From contig NW_022985564.1 of assembly GCF_010093815.1 (NCBI RefSeq), positions 354,590 through 418,589 on the forward strand: a stretch of DNA of 64,000 nt, in the 5' to 3' direction. The DNA is from Pseudovirgaria hyperparasitica (taxonomy: Eukaryota; Ascomycota; Dothideomycetes; Acrospermales; Acrospermaceae). The notes beneath the pieces were generated by a model. The model was not told the origin of the DNA. It saw only the letters and a list, made by a program, of their open reading frames with translations, and made no database searches. Below, one piece after another: positions 54,685 to 64,000 of the stretch (the stretch's first letter is position 1; every line of letters starts with the position of its first letter). The translations under genes were made by a program, and so were the position numbers.

Positions 54685-57600
54685 TCATTGACCGCTTACA
54701 ACGGGCAGATGTCTGTTTTGCTCGCAGCTGTCGTGCTCAGATCCATTCGTCGTAGTTGGTGGCGTTGCAAGCTGCGTAGGACTTTGCATCAAGGTGTCTA
54801 ATGGAGAAGCTTTCATGCAGTTCGCAAGATCGCTCGAGCTGGCCATAGGGTCGCTGATGTGGCCAGGGTGGTATGCTACAGTTTCAATGACATCAGCACC
54901 ATTTTCAGTCGGCGTCGAATCCTCAGTAGGTGGTGGAGGAGGCGGTGATGGCGTGTCAACTTTCGATCGTTTTGGCGATATGATATCATTGTGAGCGGTG
55001 ATTTCTTCTGGAGTGTTGTCGGCAGGTCTCTTCCTCTTGAGGCCTGGTGATCCAGATCTTACAGACCCAGACGGGGTATCGTTGATGTCGTCGAGCTCGA
55101 CATCTTTGCCGTCATGGTCTAATGCTGCGAAAGGCGAGGGCGCTGCAGGGATGTCATGAGGTTTCGTTGAATTGGATTTCGTTTCATCATTCTGTTTTGG
55201 CGCTTTTCGTTTGGATCGCTCCTCTTCTCGCCGCGCATGTTTTGTAGCAGCCTTCTCGAAGAACTGTGCAATGTGTTTGCGCACTAGCTTGACTTGGGTA
55301 TCATCCAAATGGTGAGGGTCGGACACTCGTTTGTGCTTGAAGTCAGATTTCGTCATAGATTCGCTGATCTGTAGTCACGAAGTGTTAAGAGGCAAATTTG
55401 GAGGTTACAGTCGAGAAAGCTCACCTCTTTACCGTAACGCTTCAGATCATCGCGGGGAAGTTTCTGCTTGTATTTGTCGATATAATGCTTGATATGTGGA
55501 TGCAGCTAAATACGGCTTGAGCTTTAGTTTCATAGTCTTGTTCCCTAGACTCACAGTATTTTTATATATTTTCATCTGCTTTTCTTCAGGTAAACTCCTC
55601 CATTTCTCTTTTCCGTCTTTTCTCGGTGTGGCGTTGGACGGTGTGGCAGACGTAGACAAAGGTTTATCTTTCGGTGTGGAGTTTGCAGTGATGCCATCGA
55701 TGATGTCCTGGAGCTTTTGCTGGTGTAATCTCTCCTGAGATATAGGTGGGGGTGGTGCTTGCGGCTGTGTTGCTGCGGTCGTCGGTCTCGTCCATTGTGT
55801 TTCGCCTCCGCCTTGGGTATAATAGTACGTACGGCCACCGCGCGGGTCTATAGCCGAAAGCCAACCAGGCGGGAGAGGTAGTGTGGGTGGAGGAGGTCGC
55901 CTGAAAGTGGAAGCCCTTGGACCTGTTGGAGCAGCAAAGTTTCTCTGTGGCAGTGAAGATTTAGGCCCAGATGGAACACCAACAGGTACAGATGGTCCTT
56001 TCGGTCCTTTGGGCGGCTCCGGCGAGCGTGACCTGGAGCGCGACCTACCCCTACCATTAGTCCTGCGGTCGAGTCTTTCCACCTTGACTGGTGCCGCGTT
56101 CGGATCTCTCTTCACTCGCGGGATCCTGTAAGCAACTTCTAGTTTGCTCCAAATATCGAGTAATGCCAGCGCCCTAGTCTTGACCCTCTCATCCTCGTTG
56201 GTGGCAAGCTTCTCAACGGTCTCCTCAATTTTGGCATCTTGAATCTTGTTCCTAGTGATGCGCGGTAAGGAGTCCAGAACGTCCAGAACCTGCAAGATGA
56301 CATTTGAATCTTCCATCCACTGTATAAGGGTTGCCTTCATAATTTGGTACCCGTGCATCTTGACGACCCGGCTCAGAATTCGCTCATCCTCGACTCGTTG
56401 CAAACGACCCAGAAGCTTAACAGCGATCCATTTCTCCTTGCACTGTCTGAGCGAGGCCATGACTTTGGTGACACCGCTTTCTTCCAATAATTTCGGTTGT
56501 ACATTGTTGACATATTCCTCATCCGCTTCGCCAAGTTTCTTCTTCCTGGGTCGTTTCGAAGTGGCCTCGTCCCAATCCTCGCCATCGAGGATACCCAGCG
56601 CTTCAATTGTGATATTGGAAAGCTTGGGCGCATCGTCGGTCTGAGTCTTGCCTCCTATGAAACCAGAGCAGTTGGGTTCACCACAGTAGCACGGCTGAGG
56701 GTCCGCACCATATCGGTCTACATTATAATTGAAGACCAATTCTTCGCCTGCTCTGATCTTGCGTTCGGCGAATATGCCCATGCGTAGCTTATCTCCAATC
56801 ACCCATTTGTCGACGTAGCAATTCGGATTGCAAGAATGATTGCAAAATCTGCCCAAGTTTCCTCTCTTTGTTGCATCCACAAACTCGCCCCTGCTGAGTG
56901 ACATGAAGTAGAAGTGCTTGATGCCTTCTTCATCATATTGGCGCATTCGTCGACGAAAATTGCCTTCGTTGATAACTTCTCCAATGTATTCAAAAATGAA
57001 ATCACCCTCACGTAGGTCGGTATTGGCGCGAAGACCGTAACCTTTCTTTTCAGTCTGAATTACAGACACGTTGGCATACTGCTTGCGCTGAAACCGCTGA
57101 TTCTGGCAGTCCGTGCCACAGCCGCACTCCCCAAGACACTCCATTTTGGTGGCCCGATTGATGCAGTCGGAATCTTCGCCACAAGCAAAGTTCATTTGCG
57201 TTGCCGAATCTGCTCGCAAGGTTAGTCCAATTGAAATGGCATGGTCAGAAAGGTTTTGCAGTGCTTTGCAGCTGACGTACCCCACTCCTCTGGACAGTCG
57301 CACTCCAAAGCGTGCTCTGTTTCGCCCAAGTACTTGGGGGTGTAAGTGCAATCTGAGAGGACCAGAAATTTAGAAACGGCTTCTTGTGTCTTATCCGGAA
57401 GATCGTTATACAGCGGCGGTGGTCGGGGAACAATCTTTTGCGACGCTGTTCGTGCCAGTCTTGGAATCTTGCCTGGCTCCAACTTGAGTGTAATTTCGCC
57501 ACCTATGGTTTCCTCCTGTTCCGCCGGAGTGGCCGGGGACTGCAACTCTTTCTCCATCTTGTGTGGTGACAGCGAGGCTGATGCGAATTTGAGAGCAGTC

Positions 57601-57764
57601 GGAGCGACGTCGCTGTTAGGAGTAGAGGACCGTTGTCGGCCGGCAGGGGACTGAAGATGGCCATCTGTGCGTAGAGGACTAGGAGAACCTTCTTCTTCAA
57701 TCTTCATCTCGCGCAGCTCGGGTTCTAGTTGCGCTGACTGGCGATCACCGTCATCTTCCGACAT
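54685..57764 (-). CDS. SET2: Histone H3 lysine-36 methyltransferase Set2
   Basis: Methylates H3K36 during RNA polymerase II elongation. Four exons: 57764-57281, 57209-55555, 55505-55425 and 55368-54685 (2904 bases, 967 residues). Domains in order: AWS ([20 protein letters not shown] onward, residues about 154-200), SET ([63 protein letters not shown]), post-SET ([14 protein letters not shown]), a helical TFIIS-like/autoinhibitory region, a basic SRSRSRS stretch, a WW domain ([20 protein letters not shown], about 606-637), and the C-terminal SRI domain binding the polymerase CTD ([20 protein letters not shown], then [12 protein letters not shown], about 700-790). The small third exon of 81 bases encodes the SRI core. 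The tail after 800 is disordered and Pro/Ser-rich. Confidence 0.97.
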
Positions 57765-60446
57765 ATCGTGTGGTTGGGTGAGGGAGCGGGACAGGGAGCT
57801 GGCAGACGTGATCGCGACCGTGAATCAAAGGACGCTAAGCGATCCCTTCAGGCAAGACAGAGGACTGGTTATAACTCCACCATGACCTTCTCCAGGCGAC
57901 AGGCTCCCAGCAGTTAATCCACCTCCTTGTCTCGTTCACGGCTCTATTGTCATGTAAGTCCAATTGCCTGTCTGTGCATGCGAGTGTAGCCTTCGACCGG
58001 CAAAACGGGCAGCCTCTGAAAGAAGTGGGCCGGCCCCTATTTTCACGAACAAGAATTTGCGCGCGTATCGTCAAGAAGGCGAAAGATACAAAGGAGTGAA
58101 GACGTGTGGGTGGGACTCGGTGTGGGAATTGAAGCGTGCGTCGACATCCAGGCGGAGAAGGTGCTAGCCGATCGTAGTGAAGAGCGGCGCACCGAGAGGT
58201 GTTCTTTAGATGTCACGCAGCTGACTGTCTTGACGTCTCGTAAGTCTTCAGCTGCGGCGTATGCGGCTTATCGAGTCGTTTGTTGAAGTCAACAATAAGG
58301 AGCGCCGGTTGGAACGCAAAACCAGGCTCTCACGCTGACTTCAGTCCAAGTTCCGACGCTCTCTCGGCAAAGATACGCTAGAGCTACCTCTGGCTCCGGC
58401 TGGCAGAGCAGCCTGGGGCCACAACAACATCTCAATTCGACGCCAAACTGTGAGAACTTCAATAGGGAATCTTAGATCCACAAGACATGTGTGGATTGAT
58501 GACTTCGACGGTGCGAACATCGATAGAGTAGGTATAAAAGCAGTTGCTATGATACAACCGTGAGAGCATCTGGTGATTGGCCGCTTCCTAGCTAAATAGT
58601 GGTCACAGCAAATGAAAAGCGAACATTCGCATGCTGTGGCTGCAATTGACCTTGATCAAGACTACGTATCATGAGTATGGGCCGTGGACTGTTTCGAATG
58701 GGCGCCCTGCAAATAGGGAGTTCGAAGCTTTGAATCTCACATCTGGAGCCTGCACTCGCCGACCTGTACGATTTGACCGACACCTTTTGGTAGCTCTGGG
58801 CTTGATGGAATGGGATGTGGCTATGCGAGTCTTGGTAAATCTACTTGTGATACCCATCAGGTGTAACGACGTACACGCGGTGGCTTCGTTCGCGGCGTAC
58901 TGCGTGGTTGACAGCAGCCAAGTTGAAACAGCTCAGTAGAAAGGGACTTTCTCGAATGAGTAATACATTCGCGAGGCCATCTCTTTCTGGCATGCAAGTA
59001 AAAGCACAGCACAGTTTGATCATGATCTTGTGACCCACTTTGCCATCGAATGTAGGAAGACAGATAGACATCGTCATGTTGATGACATTCCTCAAACTGA
59101 ACCGGTGAGGACGGCAGGTCTATCTTACCAACCATGGACGGGCGAGTAGGAGCGAGTCCTGCGGTTGTATAATCATGCGCATCGGCTGCTGGGTCATCTA
59201 ATATGCAGGAAAGCCTGTCGGGTTCAGAGGCTTGAGTTTTCTCTCCCAATGGGGCCTGCCGATTCGTTCTCGTAGCCAATGTATCGTTGAGACAAATTTA
59301 CATATGAGAAGAAATGCACTCGCCAATGGAGTAAGCAAGCCCACGGCCACTGCCGACTAATGTATATCTAGCACAGGATCAAATTTTTTTCTTTGGAGGT
59401 GTTGAACGAATTTGTGCGGAGTGGCGGTCATGCTGAGCGCAATTAATATGCGCATTTGGACGCCGGCTCCATCATCTTGCAAGGATATGCATGCTTCGTT
59501 AGGGATCCAAGCACCGAGAAATCCAGCGCGCGGTGAAAATAGTATTACTGTATGATGGAACAGGAGCATTTTACAATGTACGACCGAAGGAAATGCGGGA
59601 CGAGCCGACCGCACCAAAGCTTTGATCTAGAGCATCCTCGGAAGAAGGAGTTGTGTTGGCAGTTGGAATGATGCGTTGGCCCTGCAGGAGTTCGCTATAT
59701 GATTTGGCAGTGAGTGTTGACGGCGATCAGAAACATGTCTGAATGCATTAGTGTCTGAAAGTATATAATGCGAAGAGAATGCATTCTTGACTACTACTCA
59801 ATCTCTCACACCTTCTAGATGACACCTGGCGGACTAGAAGGATTCAAGGGATCCAGGGGACATAAAGAGGGGCAGTGACAGTGTCCAAGTGACAGCGACA
59901 GGGGTTCTGGTATGGAAGCTTGGAGGAATTACTATTTCGTTGGTACCTCCGTTCCCAGGAAGAATCGAGTCTGCATACTGATCAGCCGAAGCGCCTTTTG
60001 AACGACCGAGACGTCCAGTGACAGCCTGTCAGGATCGTGTCAAAGAGCTCTGATGACCTTGGATATGCAGGCTCTAGCAGGAGGACAGCTGCACAGAGCA
60101 GTAGAGCAAGTTACTTACCTGCAACCTGCTCAGCCTATATCGCCCAGGGCTCCCAAGGTTGTGTTCTATCGCGCAATGTCCGATAAGGTTGAAGGCGAAG
60201 CGAAGAGCGATCTGAGACAAGGAAGTCGTTTGACAGCATCCATGATTCCATACCACTCCTCAGCGGCGGCACCTGTAACTGCACCTAGCCTATTTGCAAC
60301 AACACGTTGATGTCCACGCTCGCTCTCTCTCCCTCACATGTCGAGAGGACAAATCCAAGCCGAACCCCAAGTCGCGCAGGCATCCATGCAGAGTCCAGGT
60401 CTCAATCAATAATCTTCGAGTATTCCGCCCTTTTTCGATGAGTTGA

Positions 60447-60457
60447 GGGGGGGGGGG
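60447..60457. repeat. G homopolymer run
   Basis: Eleven consecutive G on the plus strand; length may be unreliable in sequencing. Confidence 0.9.
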
Positions 60458-61498
60458 TCGGAGTCGAACAAATTGATTGCCCATGATGAAACAAACAGCC
60501 GCGTGTGTCCCGATTGGCCGTGAAGATGAGCAGGTTAGTCCATCAGCATCCAGTCCGGCGCATCAGGCTCCAAAAAGGAAACATGCCTAACAGCTGGTAC
60601 CGAGAAACGAAGAGGCTGCATGGGTGGGTGGTAGGAGAGATTATGAGTGTCTAACCTCTAATCATCAATCCCGCGATACCATTCTACTACCTATTCTCTC
60701 GCCCAGTATCCGCGCGCGGCTCCTCGCCTAGGAATCCAATAGCAGGTCTTTTTAGTGATTGACCAAGCGCCGCAGGGGCGAGCGCCTCGCAGCACAACGT
60801 CCGCCCTCTCAACGCCAATCGGCGCGTAGACGGTCGTCTGGGTTGGAGTAGTGAGTGTTTTGCCATTCGTCCAGTCGCTTCGTTTGCAGACGAAACGGCC
60901 AGATCATCATGATCGTCAAAGGATGTGGCGCTTCTTTCCTCGTGGCCTTTGTTCGAAGACCACAAACCGTAAACGTCGAAAGAGATGCTAATTAAGGCCA
61001 GAGGGAACACTGGGAACAGGAGGTCGTAAGCCCAAATGCACTACTTGCTGCAAGACATTCGGCCGTGCATTGCCCTCAATTCCCTGCTCCCCTAGACGTG
61101 CATACCCCATGCAATTTCTTCGAGCAGACTGGACGTAGTGTGGGAGGAGGAGCGCAGCGCATCGTGCTGTGATCTTCTCTTCGTCGTCCTCCATCCGTTT
61201 CTGCGTCTTCTCCTTCTCTTGATGTGCTGTGGTGACGACGGTCTTGTTCGTACCGCCTGGTGGACCACCGCCTATAATTCTTCTGCTCTGCTTCGACTGC
61301 ATGGACATGACTTTCGTCGCGTCTAAGCCCTTTCTCTTTTACTCTCGTTGAAGCCCCTTCATGTTCGACTTCTCTCGTCTATTCTGCCCTTCGTCACCAC
61401 CTTCATTTTGCTGTTGTAGACTTCCGGTACTCGTTTCCCTTTGAGCGCGTCTCTGTACCCTCCCCGGCGCACCTGTCTGCACACCCAAACGTCCTTTT

Positions 61499-61519
61499 GT
61501 GTGTGTGTATGTGTGTGTA
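61499..61519. repeat. GT dinucleotide repeat
   Basis: A GT tract with one interruption in the probable leader of the AT-hook gene. Confidence 0.85.
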
Positions 61520-61636
61520 GGTCTGCGCAGTGCCAATTGAACTGCGGATTACATGGTCGCTGTTTTCGCGTCCCAGGCGTTGTCTGCTATTTGCTCTGTT
61601 CGCCTGTGTCACGACGCCAGGGAACGACTTGACATT

Positions 61637-62872
61637 ATGGACCATTCTCGAGAGGCGCCTTGGGCGGAACATGAAAAGGTAACCCCCACCAAACTTCTTC
61701 TCGCAGCCTCCTACCTACTGTCCCTGTTTATTATAGCTAACCACTCCTATTATGTTAATTGCAGACATATCTGTTCGCCGAAATCCTCAAAGGATCTTTG
61801 TCATCGCCAGCTTTGTTCGCCATCATCAGGGACAATCACATACAGCCAAGATGGACCGAGATCGCCCTGCCTCCTGGTAAGTAATACGCCCACTATTGAC
61901 CGTCTACGCGCGCCTGATTCATAGACGCGTCGAAGGGCGATAGCAACGTCAGACGGCCACCGTTTGCACACTTTCATTCTGACTCAAACTCTAGGACGGT
62001 CTCTGCGCTCATGTCAAACAGCCTTTAGCGAATTCATCGGGGCAGATCATCGCGCTTTACCTCTGCAGCCTCAACCAACGCCTCTCTTGAATCCTGTTCA
62101 AGATCTTCCCAGGAAAAGACCGATACATCCAGACCTAGCTCCATCCAGTGCGCGACCCCTGCAGCCTCGTCCTCCGATCGCCTATTCTAATGATCCGTAT
62201 GGTTCACCCTATGCTGCCTCGTCGATGGGGGAACCAGCCCACAAGAAGAAGAGAGGTCGTCCAACCAAGGCAGAAGCCCAACAGAGAGCCCACGATGCGA
62301 TGCTACGTGGAGAGGTGTATCCACCCCCTAACAAGAAGAAGCCTGCGAGACCATCTGTGACCGGCAGTGATGGCGGAACCACTCCTGTTGCGGGAGCCTC
62401 GTCCGCTAATCCTTTTGAGAGGGCCAGCACCCCACCACAACCACCAATGGAAGTTGAAGAGACGTCTTCAGGCAAGAGGCGTCGTACACGACCGACGAGA
62501 TCAGAATTGTCAGAGAGGCATAGTGAGCATGGTATGCAGCCACTCGCATCGCCACGGCAATCGCACTCAAGCCGTCCAGACACTGGGCGCGCACCCTATC
62601 ATCAATCAGCGCCACCCGAAGAACAAGGTTCTATCACAGAACGTCGTGATATACGCATGGAGGGAGCGGAGGAATTTTCAACACCGCAGGCACAAATAGA
62701 GACACTCTACCCACTACACCACACCTCACAACAGCAACCGCAACAGCAACAACAACAGCAACAAGCCTCATCAGCGCCCTCACTACCCCCACCCCCGCCA
62801 CCACGACCACAATCCCAATCATCACAGCAAACACCTACATCACGTTCATTCAAGGAGACAGTCGGGATGTGA
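61637..62872 (+). CDS. AT-hook nuclear protein, fungal, function unknown
   Basis: 343 residues in three exons: 61637-61678, 61765-61876 and 61995-62872. The joined N-terminus MDHSREAPWAEHEKTYLFAE, with ILKGSLSSPALFAIIRDNHI and RWTEIALPPGRSLRSCQTAF, forms a compact helical region that looks conserved in kind (a Trp/Leu pattern like small Myb-type domains of fungal regulators). Residues about 120-150 carry HKKKRGRPTKAEAQ, an AT-hook that binds the DNA minor groove, and further Lys/Arg patches follow (KKKPARPS, GKRRRTRPTR). The C-terminal half is disordered, with a glutamine run (62731-62766) and a proline run. It is probably a chromatin or transcription protein; no target is inferred. The ATG sits in an ATTATGG context. 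Confidence 0.78.
62729..62766 (+). repeat. CAA/CAG tract encoding polyglutamine
   Basis: Mixed CAA and CAG codons in the AT-hook gene, likely length-variable. Confidence 0.85.
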
Positions 62873-64000
62873 GGAGGAGCATCTTCTTGCGTAATATACA
62901 CGAAAAGCACACTTAACATGGGCGGCATTCTGTCGATTTATCAATTTAAAAGCGGTCTGACGACAAGTCACGCATTTATGACGACATTTAAAAACGATAC
63001 CATTCGATCATGGGAAGACGTCGAGGTCTAATGCAATGCACGAAAAGAGCGAAATGGTGTTATACAACCACCTACACAACGCGTTCGTCCTAGTCTTTAC
63101 CCTTTCTGTCCCTCCACCTTTTTTCTTTGACTCGGCGACGCCGTATAGAACGATTTCGCACATGTCATGCGACCAACGACTCAACCACTTTTACAGCCAA
63201 TTTTTCAGGCGCCTACGCTGGATACGCGACACTGTCCTATCATACTTTAATGTCTATGTTTCATCATGAGCAGAGTCATATGTTATTAACTATACCGATC
63301 CGGCCTTTTCCTTTTATCTTCTGCGATTTGATGTACTATAGTCGCGCATAATCTCTTTCTCATATGCAATGAGTCTGATGACCTACAAAAGAAGGGCAAT
63401 GATTGGCATCTGAGAGAGCAGGTGTAGGAGGACGCTCGAGTGCTCGAAGCCATCATGGATGGGCGGTCTCCCTTAGTTTTGATTTTTTTAAAGGCCTGCT
63501 CGTGGCTTGTAATCTCTACGGCTGTTTCTGCGGCGTCTCAGAAGCAGAGAGCGACGGTGTCTTCTCTAGCACACACCTTCAACAGCTTCCCGACCTGTCC
63601 AGCTGAGTCATTCCCGAGAATAGTTCGCTTACACTGTACTATATTTCCTCTTCAAGCCGGGCCGAAGGTTCATCGCACCTCGTACAACCCGAATACAATT
63701 CAACGCCCTCCTGACAACCTGTATGCATGTTCGGCTGGTGCTCTTAGTCTATGTGATAATTGAACGCAGTACCTTACGATCAGGATCAGAGTAGCACATG
63801 ATCTCCTAGCCGTGCATGCTCTTGATGGGTGCCAATAATGATTCGCTCGACCAGTCTGACTATGCATACAAACTGTCAGACTTCTCGGGCTTGCAAATCA
63901 GAGTGGATCGTTGTGACTAACCTCGCTCTACGTAACGCTGTTCTTATTCCTAAGCGATTCACCTTCTACAGCTGATCAAAATCAATTGTTGCACGTCTAT
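62873..64000. other. Region downstream of the AT-hook gene to window end
   Basis: 3' region, then about 1 kb without a supported gene. Short ORFs at 63036-63351 and 63403-63763 show no domain. Confidence 0.5.

Larger units (their letters stand above)
57765..61636. other. Long divergent intergenic region (SET2 / AT-hook gene)
   Basis: 3.9 kb with no supported gene. It includes an 11-base G run, a GT repeat, and from about 61300 a CT-rich leader-like stretch before the AT-hook gene. ORFs up to about 140 codons (58857-59279, -) show no domain. A non-coding RNA or long 5' untranslated exons could lie here. Confidence 0.45.

Overview
The window is nuclear DNA from a filamentous ascomycete (Pezizomycotina; a Dothideomycete is my best guess). 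This rests on many short spliceosomal introns of about 41-60 bases with GT...CTAAC/CTAAT...AG signals, on fungal-only families (CFEM, PTH11-like receptor, Rds1-like ferritin fold, HAK-type K+ transporter, fungal amino-acid permease), and on core genes in fungal form (SCC2, RPL9, LST4, TYW1, QNS1, SET2). I support 21 protein-coding genes. Most are spliced, and I reconstructed exon boundaries by eye from splice signals, reading frame and family similarity. In every reconstructed multi-exon gene the exon lengths sum to a multiple of three.

Layout. 1-17.6 kb is mostly conserved: the 3' part of the cohesin loader SCC2 (+), an F-box protein (-), a nine-exon HAK potassium transporter (-), a membrane-anchored glutaredoxin (+), RPL9 (+), a glutathionyl-hydroquinone reductase (-) and the folliculin-interacting homologue LST4 (-). 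20.1-22.8 kb holds a CFEM single-pass membrane protein (+) converging on pyridoxamine-phosphate oxidase (-). 24.7-38.8 kb looks more accessory: three dissimilar aldo-keto reductases, an orphan protein with PD-(D/E)XK nuclease hallmarks beside an AT-rich block, an amino-acid permease, a PTH11-like receptor and a gene-poor 3 kb stretch. 38.8-50.5 kb holds TYW1 (-), a left-handed beta-helix acyltransferase (+), a secreted Rds1-like protein (+) and glutamine-dependent NAD+ synthetase QNS1 (-). 51.9-62.9 kb holds a seven-exon gene with a SANT-like N-terminus and a region resembling R-S-E ADP-ribosyltransferases (+), the H3K36 methyltransferase SET2 (-), and, across a 3.9 kb divergent intergenic region, an AT-hook protein (+).

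No secondary-metabolite backbone enzyme, rRNA, convincing tRNA, CRISPR array or recognisable whole transposon was seen. The observations I would follow first are the SANT plus ADP-ribosyltransferase-like gene, which lies divergently next to the NAD+ synthetase gene; the aldo-keto reductase fused to an N-terminal domain with a Cx3Cx2C motif; and the PD-(D/E)XK-like orphan beside AT-rich DNA. All family assignments come from recognition of motifs and were not checked against a database.
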